Shown here: piece after piece, positions 56,564 to 64,000 of the stretch
Position numbering within the stretch: the stretch's first letter is position 1
How the letters are laid out: every line of letters starts with the position of its first letter
Source: Sporocytophaga sp.
GTDB taxonomy: Bacteria > Bacteroidota > Bacteroidia > Cytophagales > Cytophagaceae
Length of the DNA: 64,000 nucleotides
NCBI RefSeq assembly: GCF_017745095.1
Contig: NZ_JAGHZZ010000002.1
Span: 310,001-374,000, forward strand
Direction: 5' to 3'
The notes under the pieces: model-generated
The model's database searches: none
Seen by the model: the letters and a program-made list of their open reading frames with translations, nothing else
What the model was told of the DNA's origin: nothing
Program-made: the position numbers and the translations under genes

Positions 56564-56567
56564 TCTC
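56541..56567. terminator. Terminator-like hairpin between EamA gene and galE
   Basis: GAGATCAG (56541-56548) pairs with CTGATCTC (56560-56567). It overlaps the last codons of the EamA gene; the T run is weak. Confidence 0.45.
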
Positions 56568-56592
56568 CTTAATATTTAATTATTTTAATAAA

Positions 56593-57621
56593 TTAAATGG
56601 CGTTTATTTCCTTGCTTTTAGGGGTATATCTTCCATTCCTCTCTCCATTATGCCATTTCCAGGCAGTTTCAATGATTTTAGAAAGATCCTGGTACTCAGC
56701 TACCCATCCAAGAATGTTTTTTGCTGCAGTAGGATCTGATACCAAAAGCGCTGGATCTCCATCTCTCCTTGGTCCATATATGACTGGCACTTTCAAACCA
56801 GTAACTTTCTCTACTGTTTCAATAACTTCTTTTACAGAACAACCTTTTCCTGTCCCTAAATTACAAATTGCAGATCCCTTATTTTTCAATAAATGCTCTA
56901 GTGCAAGTATGTGAGCCCTTCCAAGATCTTCCACATGAATATAATCTCTGATACATGTTCCATCGGGTGTGTCATAATCTGTTCCAAATACAGTAACTGG
57001 GCCTCTAGTACCCTTCGCTGCTTCAATTACCAATGGGATTAAGTGTGTTTCCGGATCGTGATCTTCACCAATTAGTCCATCTCTTGATGCACCTGAAGCA
57101 TTAAAATATCTTAAAAAAAAGTAATTAAGATTATAAGCAGTACCATAATCCTTAAGGATTTTTTCAAGCATCAATTTGCTTTGTCCATAGGGATTAATGG
57201 GATTCTGAGGATGATTCTCATCGATAGGCAATCTTACAGGATTTCCATATGAAGCACATGTAGAAGAAAATATAAAATTGTTGCAGTTAAATGCCCTCAT
57301 TACTTCTATCAGGCTTAAAGGAGCTGCTATATTATTCAGATAGTATTTTGCAGGATCTTTAACAGACTCACCAACATAAGCGTATGCAGCAAAATGAAGT
57401 ACTGCATCTATTTTATTTTCTGAAAACAAGGTAGTCATAGCCTTTCCATCTGCGATATTGGCTTTTACTAACTGTACATTTTTATCCAGGATTGCCTCCT
57501 CATGACCATAAACAAGATTGTCAACGACAATTACCTTATATTTTTTTTCCGCAAGAAGTCTCACGGTATGAGAACCGATATATCCGGCTCCGCCAGTTAC
57601 TAATATTGTTTTACCTTCCAT
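56593..57621 (-). CDS. galE: UDP-glucose 4-epimerase
   Basis: 342 residues, SDR extended type. GGAGYIGSHT (NAD site, 10-19), HFAAYAYVGESV, FSSTCASYG, the active Tyr/Lys YGQSK, and RYFNASGASRDG are diagnostic. It interconverts UDP-glucose and UDP-galactose. It is divergent from galT with 224 bases between, which suggests joint control; galK is not nearby. Confidence 0.95.
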   Translation of the reverse strand: MEGKTILVTGGAGYIGSHTVRLLAEKKYKVIVVDNLVYGHEEAILDKNVQLVKANIADGKAMTTLFSENKIDAVLHFAAYAYVGESVKDPAKYYLNNIAAPLSLIEVMRAFNCNNFIFSSTCASYGNPVRLPIDENHPQNPINPYGQSKLMLEKILKDYGTAYNLNYFFLRYFNASGASRDGLIGEDHDPETHLIPLVIEAAKGTRGPVTVFGTDYDTPDGTCIRDYIHVEDLGRAHILALEHLLKNKGSAICNLGTGKGCSVKEVIETVEKVTGLKVPVIYGPRRDGDPALLVSDPTAAKNILGWVAEYQDLSKIIETAWKWHNGERNGRYTPKSKEINAI

Positions 57622-57780
57622 TATAATAAAAAATCCTTTCTATTAAAGTTAATTAATTTGCATTTATAAAGTTTCGAGATTTTGATATTTTTTGAAAAAT
57701 TAACGTAAAAAGAACTTTAATCATCATTAATATTACTTTTTAAAGAAAATTAATATCCTGGCAACCTTTTAAATCTATAT

Positions 57781-57817
57781 CCAGTTAAAAATTATAGTTC
57801 CCGGTTAATTTATCTGG
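57781..57817. promoter_or_regulatory. Imperfect dyad between galE and galT
   Basis: CCAGTTAAA (57781-57789) and TTTATCTGG (57809-57817) form a 9-base inverted repeat with one mismatch and a 19-base spacer, 29 bases before the galT ATG. A regulator site is possible. The rest of 57622-57845 is AT-rich with no other clear element. Confidence 0.4.
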
Positions 57818-57845
57818 AAATTTATTTTGTTTAAATTTTTACCGC

Positions 57846-58826
57846 ATGAATCATTTAAGGTGGAATCCTTTACTAAAAACTTACACTTTAATCGCCACTA
57901 ATAGAACTCAGAGACCTATATTTCCGGATGAATGTCCGTTTTGTCCAGGAAGTGGAAAAATAAAAGACACTTATGATGTTCTTTCTCTTCCAAACGAGTT
58001 TCCTGTATTGTCAAATGAATTCAAAGCTCCCGAACAAGAAACTGGATCTTTTTTTAAATCTGGAGCAAGTCACGGCCAATGTGAAGTTATACTATACTCT
58101 CCGGATCATTTTGCGACTCTATATGACTTGGAAAATTCTCATGTTGAGAAGCTCATAAAATTATGGAGAGACCGTACGCTCGAAATGAGTAAAGATTCTT
58201 CAATTGAGTATATTCATATATTTGAAAACAGAGGTCAGGAGGTAGGTTCTTCAATACACCATCCGCATGGGCAGATTTACGGTTATCCCTTTGTTCCCCT
58301 CAAGCTTAAAACAGAACTAGATTCTTGCAAAGAATATTTTTTACAAACCAACAAGAACCTTATTTTGGAATTAAATGAACAGGAAGAAAGTGAACAAAAA
58401 AGGATAATTACCTCAAACAAAAGTTTTCTAGCTTATATTCCATATTTTGCAGAACATCCATTAGGAGTATTCATTTCTTCAAGAAGACAAAAGAGTTATT
58501 TGGCAGATTTTACAAATGAAGAAATAACTGATCTGGCGATGATTTTAAAAGACATTACTGGAGCTTTGGACGCTGTATATAAAAAGCCATTGCCATACAC
58601 AATGTCCATTCATCAGGCTCCACATAGTTCAAAGGATTATTCTGACTGTAAAAATTACTACAGTTTACATATAGAATTTTCTCCTGTACTTAAAGACGCA
58701 ACCAATGTAAAATTTCATGGGGGATCTGAAATGGGTGCATGGGCTAATATAAGCTCAAAACCTGCAGAAGAAAGCGCTGAAATATTACGGAATGCTTTGC
58801 AAATCTTTAAAAAAGCAGGTAGATGA
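57846..58826 (+). CDS. galT: Galactose-1-phosphate uridylyltransferase
   Basis: 326 residues. It swaps UMP between UDP-glucose and galactose 1-phosphate in the Leloir pathway. The zinc pair CPFCPG (Cys), the ENRGQEVGSSIHHPHGQIYGYPFVP active site with HPHGQ, and the second-half YSLHIEFSPV are clear. Divergent from galE. Length is typical of the class I enzyme. Confidence 0.95.
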   Translation: MNHLRWNPLLKTYTLIATNRTQRPIFPDECPFCPGSGKIKDTYDVLSLPNEFPVLSNEFKAPEQETGSFFKSGASHGQCEVILYSPDHFATLYDLENSHVEKLIKLWRDRTLEMSKDSSIEYIHIFENRGQEVGSSIHHPHGQIYGYPFVPLKLKTELDSCKEYFLQTNKNLILELNEQEESEQKRIITSNKSFLAYIPYFAEHPLGVFISSRRQKSYLADFTNEEITDLAMILKDITGALDAVYKKPLPYTMSIHQAPHSSKDYSDCKNYYSLHIEFSPVLKDATNVKFHGGSEMGAWANISSKPAEESAEILRNALQIFKKAGR

Positions 58827-58833
58827 TAAAAAC

Positions 58834-58861
58834 AAAAGAGGCAGATTTTACTGCCTCTTTT
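58834..58861. terminator. Bidirectional terminator between galT and lpdA
   Basis: AAAAGAGGCAG (58834-58844) and CTGCCTCTTTT (58851-58861) pair perfectly. Confidence 0.9.
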
Positions 58862-58882
58862 GTTTTATTTAAATGATATCAA

Positions 58883-60277
58883 TTACAAGTGTATCACTTC
58901 ATTATAAGCTGCAGCCGCAGCTTCCATGATAGCTTCTGACATTGTAGGATGTGGGTGAACTGATTTTATAATTTCATGCCCTGTAGTTTCAAGATTTCTA
59001 GCAACTACAACTTCTGCAATCATTTCAGTAACATTGGCTCCGATAAAATGAGCTCCAAGCCACTCTCCATATTTCGCATCGAAAATAACTTTAATAAATC
59101 CTTCGCTTGCTCCTGCAGCCTTTGCTTTCCCTGATGCAGTGAAAGGGAACTTACCAACTTTAACCTCGTACCCTTTTTCCTTAGCTTGCTTTTCAGTAAG
59201 TCCTACTGATGCAATTTCAGGAGTACAGTAAGTACAGCCAGGAATATTATTATAGTTTAATGGATGAGGATTTTGGCCTGCAATTTTTTCAACGCAAATA
59301 ATACCTTCAGCAGAAGCAACGTGAGCAAGCGCTTGTCCTTTTACAATATCTCCAATTGCATAAACGCCAGGAATATTAGTCCTGTAATAATCATCCACTA
59401 TAACTTTTCCTTTGTCAGTGGCAACTCCAACTTCCTCAAGTCCTATCCCCTCTATGTTTGTGGCAATACCGACAGCAGAAAGAACTATATCAGCTTCAAT
59501 TGTTTCTACTCCAGAAGCAGTTTTAACTTTTACTTTACATTTAGCTCCGCTTGTATCAACAGATTCAACAGCTGAGTTAGTCATCACTGCTATGCCTGCT
59601 TTTTTAAATTCTTTTTCAAGCTGCTTAGATACATCTTCGTCTTCAACAGGAACAATATTAGGCATAAATTCTACAATAGTAACTTTAGTTCCCATTGAAT
59701 TGTAGAAATAAGCAAACTCAACACCAATCGCTCCTGATCCCATTATAACCATAGATTCAGGTTTTTTCTCCAAAACCATTGCTTTTCTGTACCCAATAAT
59801 CTTTTCGTTATCAATTTTCACATTAGGCAACTCTCTAGATCTGCCGCCAGTTGCAAGGATAACATGGTCAGCATTGTAAACTTCTTTTTTACCAGCCGCA
59901 TCAGTTACTTCAACTTTTTTTCCCGGAAGTATTTTACCGAATCCAGAAATATGATCGATCTTATTTTTACGGAAAAGGAATTGAATACCTTTACTCATTC
60001 CACTGGCAACATCGCGGCTTCTTTTTACGACAGCTGAAAAATCTGCCTGACTTTCACCGACATTGATACCATATTCTTTAGCATGCTTTACATACTCAAA
60101 TACCTGAGCGCTTTTCAACAAAGCTTTTGTAGGAATACATCCCCAGTTGAGGCAGATACCGCCCAACTCTGCTTTTTCCACTACTCCTACTTTCATTCCA
60201 AGTTGAGAAGCTCTGATAGCAGCAACATATCCACCAGGACCGCTTCCTATCACAATTAAATCATATTTTGCAGACAT
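58883..60277 (-). CDS. lpdA: Dihydrolipoyl dehydrogenase
   Basis: 464 residues, FAD flavoenzyme. Motifs: GSGPGGYVAAIRASQLG (FAD), the redox disulfide in GGICLNWGCIPTKALL, GSGAIGVEFAYFYNSMG (NAD), VYAIGDIV, and the C-terminal His-Glu dyad HPHPTMSEAIMEA. It reoxidises lipoyl groups of the 2-oxoacid dehydrogenase complexes and the glycine cleavage system. The partner subunits are not adjacent. Confidence 0.96.
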   Translation of the reverse strand: MSAKYDLIVIGSGPGGYVAAIRASQLGMKVGVVEKAELGGICLNWGCIPTKALLKSAQVFEYVKHAKEYGINVGESQADFSAVVKRSRDVASGMSKGIQFLFRKNKIDHISGFGKILPGKKVEVTDAAGKKEVYNADHVILATGGRSRELPNVKIDNEKIIGYRKAMVLEKKPESMVIMGSGAIGVEFAYFYNSMGTKVTIVEFMPNIVPVEDEDVSKQLEKEFKKAGIAVMTNSAVESVDTSGAKCKVKVKTASGVETIEADIVLSAVGIATNIEGIGLEEVGVATDKGKVIVDDYYRTNIPGVYAIGDIVKGQALAHVASAEGIICVEKIAGQNPHPLNYNNIPGCTYCTPEIASVGLTEKQAKEKGYEVKVGKFPFTASGKAKAAGASEGFIKVIFDAKYGEWLGAHFIGANVTEMIAEVVVARNLETTGHEIIKSVHPHPTMSEAIMEAAAAAYNEVIHL

Positions 60278-60434
60278 AAAGTACTTTTAGTTTTACAGGG
60301 GGCAAATTTAAATTATTTAGGATTATAAAAAAATTCAGGGAAATTTAGTGCGCTAAATATTATTAATCTAACCAGATTTCAATTAAACGGGTCTGAATTT
60401 GAAGCATCATTTTAGGTTTTTCAGATTATATAGT

Positions 60435-60442
60435 TATTTTTG
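60435..60442 (+). promoter_or_regulatory. -7 promoter element of fabG
   Basis: TATTTTTG is an exact TAnnTTTG match 21 bases before the fabG ATG; no clear -33 element at the usual distance. Confidence 0.4.
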
Positions 60443-60463
60443 GGCCCAAAACATAATATTTAA

Positions 60464-61210
60464 ATGGGACTATTATCCGGAAAAAATGTACTAGTTACAG
60501 GTGCTTCAAAAGGAATAGGCAGAGCAATAGCTTTAAGATATGCTCAGGAAGGAGCTAATGTAGGCTTTACTTTTCTTTCAAGTATAGAAAAAGGTCAGGC
60601 TTTAGAAGCAGAGTTACAATCTAAAGGTATTAAAGCTAAAGGGTTCAGATCTGATGCATCCAATTTTGTTGCTGCAGAGGAATTAATCAACAGTTTCATT
60701 GCAGAATTCGGAACATTAGATGTATTAATAAATAATGCAGGTATTACTCGTGATACCCTTTTGATGAGAATGACAGAGCAACACTGGGATGATGTTATTA
60801 ATACCAACCTAAAATCGGTTTTCAACCTTACCAAAGCTGCTACCAAACAGCTTATGAAACAAAAATACGGTTCTATAATTAATATAACATCGGTTGTCGG
60901 AATAAGAGGTAATGCTGGTCAGGCAAATTATGCAGCATCAAAGGCTGGAATTATTGGTTTCACCAAGTCTGTCGCATTAGAATTAGGGTCTAGAAATATT
61001 CGATGCAATTCAATTGCTCCTGGATTCATTGAAACTGAAATGACTGGAGAACTTGATGAGAAAGTAGTTCAGGGTTGGAAAGATTCAATTCCGATGAAAA
61101 GAGCTGGTTTACCTGAAGAAGTAGCTGATTGTGCTGTATTCTTGGGTTCTGATTTATCTAAATATATAAGCGGCCAGGTTCTTCAGGTTGATGGTGGTAT
61201 GCTTACCTAG
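60464..61210 (+). CDS. fabG: 3-oxoacyl-ACP reductase (SDR)
   Basis: 248 residues. The NADPH site TGASKGIG, the NNAG motif, the Ser-Tyr-Lys triad (NITSVVG, YAASK) and the C-terminal SDLSKYISGQVLQVDGGM are those of FabG. It reduces 3-oxoacyl-ACP in fatty acid elongation. It is not in an acp-fabF cluster here, so a different SDR role cannot be fully excluded, but the match is strong. Confidence 0.93.
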   Translation: MGLLSGKNVLVTGASKGIGRAIALRYAQEGANVGFTFLSSIEKGQALEAELQSKGIKAKGFRSDASNFVAAEELINSFIAEFGTLDVLINNAGITRDTLLMRMTEQHWDDVINTNLKSVFNLTKAATKQLMKQKYGSIINITSVVGIRGNAGQANYAASKAGIIGFTKSVALELGSRNIRCNSIAPGFIETEMTGELDEKVVQGWKDSIPMKRAGLPEEVADCAVFLGSDLSKYISGQVLQVDGGMLT

Positions 61211-61236
61211 TTTTACAAAATTATAAAAATAAAAAT

Positions 61237-61268
61237 ACAGCCTTTCACGTTCTTTGAAAGGCTGTTTC
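61237..61268 (+). terminator. fabG terminator
   Basis: ACAGCCTTTCA (61237-61247) and TGAAAGGCTGT (61255-61265) form a perfect 11-bp stem followed by TTT, 16 bases before the next ATG. Confidence 0.85.
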
Positions 61269-61281
61269 ATTTATAATCAAA

Positions 61282-63354
61282 ATGTCAAGCTTTAGACTCA
61301 TTACAGAATATTCCCTTTGGTTTATACTTCCTGCACTTTGTGTTGCAGGTGCTTATTCGTGGCTCCTATATTCCAAAAAAGGCCCTTGGTCTCCCCTGTT
61401 AAACAAAATACTTTTTTCTGTCAGGTTTATTCTGATTTTTCTACTTTGTTTTTTACTTATCGGACCATTGCTTCAATACATCAAAAATGAATTCGAAAAA
61501 CCAATTTTTGTATTTGCAATAGATGATTCTGAGTCTAATACTATTTCAACAGGGGTAGCAAAACTAAGTGCCCTTAAAAAGGAAATAGAGCAAGCTAAAA
61601 AAATCCTCCAACAAGAAGATTATACTGTTGATATAGTTACCTTATCAGGTAAACTGTCCATTGATGATATAACCTTTAAAAATCCTTCCACGAATCTTGA
61701 TTATCTGCTCGACAAGGTTGAATCAAATTATGAAAATAGGAACCTTGCTGGCACTATTCTGTTTTCCGATGGTATTTATAATCAAGGTTTATCGCCTGCA
61801 TACAAAGAATTGGGATTTCCATTATACACAATAGGTCTAGGAGATACGGCCGCAAAGAAAGATATTATCCTCAAAAATATTCTTTACAACAAACTTACCT
61901 ATCAGGGTAATTCGTTTCCGATTGTAGCAGAAATTCAAAATCAGGGTTTTGAAGGGAAAGACATCACCGTTATTATAAAAAATAAAGGAAAACTACTTGA
62001 CAAAAAAATCATTACGTTTTCCAGAAACTATGATTTAAAAGAAGTAGAATTTCGACTGACATCTGACGAAAAAGGTCTTCAGCATTATGAAATTGAGGTT
62101 GTACCCCTAGAAGGTGAGTTTACTGATAAAAATAATACAGGTCATGCATACATTGATGTTATTGAAGGGAAAGAAGAAATTCTATTGGTAGCTTCCTCAC
62201 CTCATCCTGATATCAAAGCGATTAAAAGTGTAACCGATCAAAAAGAAAACTATAGTTTGAATATATATATTCCGGGAATCACGGAATTCAAAAACGAGAA
62301 ATACGATCTTATCATTTTTCATCAAATTCCAGATCTACAAAATACAGCAGCTGAAATATTAAATAAATATGGTAAAGATAATAGCTCAATATGGTATATC
62401 ACGGGTAACAAAGTAAATTATGCAAGCTTTAATCAGATCAACAATGCTTTAAAGATAAGTCAGAGAGGTCAACAACTAGACCAGGTTACGGCGGTATATA
62501 ATCCAGATTTCAACAAGTTCTCACTTACCACTGAAGAAGCCTCTGTTATTTCCAAATACCCTCCAGTATCAGTTCCATTCGGAGAGTTCAAGCCAATGAA
62601 TAACGCTGAAGTAATTTTATTTCAGAGATTGGGAAATGTCCAAACAGTAAAACCACTTCTTCTTTTTTCCAACGCTAATGATAAAAAAGTAGCGGTATTT
62701 TCCGGCGAAGGACTTTGGGAATGGAGATTGCTTGAATTTAAAGAAACCGGGACTACAAAAGTATTTGACAAACTAATAGGTAATCTCATACAACTTTTAT
62801 CTTCAAGAGAAGAAAAAAGAAAATTCAAAGTTTATCCTATAAACTCAGAATTTTATTCAAGTGATCCTGTACTTTTTGAAACAGAAGTGTACAATGACAT
62901 CTATGAAAAAATTTATGGCCAAAACATAAATTTGACAGTCACTTCAGAGAAAAATGAAAAAAAACATTATTCCTATGTAAATACTGAAAATTCCAGATTT
63001 GAAATCAAAGGATTAAGTCAGGGGATTTATAAATATGTTGCGAGTACGATTCTTAATGGTAAAAAGGAAACTTCAGAAGGTGAGTTTTTAATTAAAGAAT
63101 TAAATATTGAATTGATAAACGGAACTTCAGATTTTGATTTATTAAGGACTATATCAGACAAAAATAAGGGGGTGTTTCTTCCTGTTACCAAATTATCCTC
63201 ATTACCTGAAATATTAAAAAACTCTTCTCCTCAAAGTATTATTCACAGCAATGAAGAGCTATCTGAAATTATTAATCTAAAATGGGTCTTCTTCCTGTTA
63301 ATCAGTCTCGTTACTTTAGAATGGTTTTTCAGAAAATTTAAAGGAGGTTATTAA
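61282..63354 (+). CDS. Large VWA-like membrane protein of unknown function
   Basis: 690 residues. Two transmembrane helices (about 13-30 and 43-65) precede a large extracytoplasmic part that starts with a von Willebrand A-like Rossmann strand. The strand IFVFAIDDSES gives a MIDAS-type DxSxS motif (D81, S83, S85), and TILFSDGIYNQG supplies the third metal-coordinating segment. Beta-sandwich regions follow (about 195-290), then a GATase1-like VSSPHPDIKAIKSV... region and a C-terminal transmembrane helix (LKWVFFLLISLVTLEW). The build resembles the BatA/BatB-type and 'VWA-like' proteins of Bacteroidota. No adjacent MoxR ATPase is seen. Function unknown. Confidence 0.7.
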   Translation: MSSFRLITEYSLWFILPALCVAGAYSWLLYSKKGPWSPLLNKILFSVRFILIFLLCFLLIGPLLQYIKNEFEKPIFVFAIDDSESNTISTGVAKLSALKKEIEQAKKILQQEDYTVDIVTLSGKLSIDDITFKNPSTNLDYLLDKVESNYENRNLAGTILFSDGIYNQGLSPAYKELGFPLYTIGLGDTAAKKDIILKNILYNKLTYQGNSFPIVAEIQNQGFEGKDITVIIKNKGKLLDKKIITFSRNYDLKEVEFRLTSDEKGLQHYEIEVVPLEGEFTDKNNTGHAYIDVIEGKEEILLVASSPHPDIKAIKSVTDQKENYSLNIYIPGITEFKNEKYDLIIFHQIPDLQNTAAEILNKYGKDNSSIWYITGNKVNYASFNQINNALKISQRGQQLDQVTAVYNPDFNKFSLTTEEASVISKYPPVSVPFGEFKPMNNAEVILFQRLGNVQTVKPLLLFSNANDKKVAVFSGEGLWEWRLLEFKETGTTKVFDKLIGNLIQLLSSREEKRKFKVYPINSEFYSSDPVLFETEVYNDIYEKIYGQNINLTVTSEKNEKKHYSYVNTENSRFEIKGLSQGIYKYVASTILNGKKETSEGEFLIKELNIELINGTSDFDLLRTISDKNKGVFLPVTKLSSLPEILKNSSPQSIIHSNEELSEIINLKWVFFLLISLVTLEWFFRKFKGGY

Positions 63355-63375
63355 GCTTAAGTTAATCTTTAAATA

Positions 63376-63418
63376 AGACTATAACATTTTAGCGTTTATT
63401 TCGCTATAGTTCTAGTCT
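63376..63418. repeat. Nested inverted repeat before the TIR-like gene
   Basis: AGACTATAAC (63376-63385) and GTTCTAGTCT (63409-63418) pair with one mismatch and enclose a second stem, TAGCG (63390-63394) with CGCTA (63402-63406). No T run follows, so it does not look like a simple terminator. TAAATTTG (63425-63432), an exact TAnnTTTG match, lies just after it, five bases before the ATG. Confidence 0.5.
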
Positions 63419-63437
63419 ATTCTTTAAATTTGTATTG

Positions 63438-64000
63438 ATGAAAGAGGTTAATTTTTTACTAAAACGATTCCAGGATTTTGGGTATAAGGGAGAGTGGAAA
63501 GAGCAATATTATCATTTGTATGAAAAGTCCTATGAACTGTTAAACAACTCTCTTTATCCTAAAAGAAACATTTACATAAAGTCACTTGATGAATTCAATG
63601 GCATAATGATGGATCTACCTCACAGCCTTGGTCATGAAGAGAAACTAACCTTCAGAAGAAACCAGAAGCATATTATTGATTTGCTTTATCAAATAAAAGA
63701 AGAGAACAAAAAGATCTTCGTAAGTTTTGGCAGGGAATCAAGAATGAAAGATAAGGTTTGTACTTTTCTTGGTAAAACCAAAATGGATTTTGTAGTTATT
63801 GATGAAGAAGACGTCCCTTATTCTCCCGAAACATTCGTAAAATATGCTAAGGATTGTGAATATGGAATATTCTTATTTTCCGGAGATCAGGAGATTGGAA
63901 CTACAGGTAAATTTCAGACCAATTCTAATGTAATGCTAGAACTTGGGTATTTCATTGGACAATCATCACTTAAAAATTTAATAGCTTTTTATCCAAGTGA
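63438..64000 (+). CDS. TIR-like (PF10137-type) nucleotide-binding effector, 3'-truncated by the window
   Basis: 187 codons are open from the ATG at 63438 to the window edge with no stop. The N-terminal ~90 residues are helical and have no recognised family (MKEVNFLLKRFQDFGYKGEW). The second part begins KKIFVSFGRESRMKDKVCTFL, continues with DEEDVPYSPETFV and CEYGIFLFSGDQE, and ends NSNVMLELGYFIGQSSLKNLIAFYPS. This matches the layout of the TIR-like domain of CAP12/Pycsar-type effectors (strand, helix, 'FLFSGDxE', 'NVxxELGYFIG'). Such domains usually hydrolyse NAD in anti-phage systems. Partner genes would lie beyond the right edge. Confidence 0.75.
   Translation, partial: MKEVNFLLKRFQDFGYKGEWKEQYYHLYEKSYELLNNSLYPKRNIYIKSLDEFNGIMMDLPHSLGHEEKLTFRRNQKHIIDLLYQIKEENKKIFVSFGRESRMKDKVCTFLGKTKMDFVVIDEEDVPYSPETFVKYAKDCEYGIFLFSGDQEIGTTGKFQTNSNVMLELGYFIGQSSLKNLIAFYPS

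Noticed and set aside
1-64000. CRISPR arrays, tRNA or rRNA genes, insertion sequences, phage genes
   Set aside because: No regularly spaced repeats, cloverleaf structures, transposase motifs or long terminal inverted repeats were seen in the intergenic regions.

Overview
The window is AT-rich chromosomal DNA from a member of the Bacteroidota, most likely a Cytophaga/Sporocytophaga-like Cytophagales; this taxonomic call is an inference. Several genes are preceded by the Bacteroidota promoter signature (TTG/TTTG near -33, TAnnTTTG near -7: icd, rpsT, rplM, queA, fabG, the DUF2795 gene). Shine-Dalgarno sequences are mostly not evident. Families typical of the phylum are present: a DUF4369/TlpA thioredoxin, a DUF6089/PorG-like barrel, DUF1684, DUF3108, DUF2795, and a eukaryote-type NADP isocitrate dehydrogenase. 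There are no rRNA, tRNA, IS or CRISPR features. Nearly all of it is conserved core genome.

Layout. 0-10 kb: tail of a receiver-like protein, a PhoD phosphatase, a DUF2188-like protein, dnaX, a two-domain M16 peptidase, a lipoprotein and icd. 9.6-16.6 kb: a leftward cassette of two giant PAS histidine kinases and a single-domain response regulator. 16.6-21.9 kb: a leftward run of subtilase, M16 peptidase, O-methyltransferase and LysM lytic transglycosylase. 22-24.3 kb: Xaa-Pro aminopeptidase and a TPR/LRR protein. 24.3-27 kb: ribosomal operon rplM-rpsI-rpsB-tsf. 27-32.9 kb: phoB-phoR-like pair with an RluA synthase, TlpA-like thioredoxin, DUF3108 and PF10023 proteins, all leftward. 33.1-36.3 kb: recA, queA, ispD. 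36.3-40.2 kb: an ABC ATPase with a DUF2795 protein, ettA, and an S1/P1-type nuclease. 40.3-46.7 kb: rpsT, radC, DUF1684, pheT, a coiled-coil protein, zapA, rny. 46.8-55.6 kb: mixed accessory and core genes (barrel/lipoprotein pair, orphan binding protein, cupin, chalcone-isomerase-like protein, sucD, PorG-like barrel, DUF892, rarA). 55.7-63.4 kb: EamA permease, divergent galE/galT, lpdA, fabG, and a large VWA-like membrane protein. The right edge cuts a TIR-like (PF10137-type) gene, the only obvious defence-related gene.

How the genes work together. Replication and repair (dnaX, recA, radC, rarA), translation (rplM, rpsI, rpsB, tsf, rpsT, pheT, ettA, queA, RluA), RNA decay and division (rny, zapA) and central metabolism (icd, sucD, lpdA, galE, galT, fabG, ispD) dominate. 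Envelope genes (M16, subtilase, transglycosylase, TlpA-like, barrels) fill the rest.

Most notable signals: (1) two 21-bp palindromes of identical architecture before recA, the second sitting between its apparent -33 and -7 elements; (2) an A10 run in dnaX at the ATPase/linker boundary, where a -1 shift gives an almost immediate stop, with a GC-rich hairpin downstream; (3) the truncated TIR-like gene preceded by a long dyad; (4) a terminator-like hairpin inside the rpsB-tsf operon; (5) the duplicated PAS-kinase cassette; (6) rarA, whose conserved N-terminus extends upstream of any ATG or GTG.
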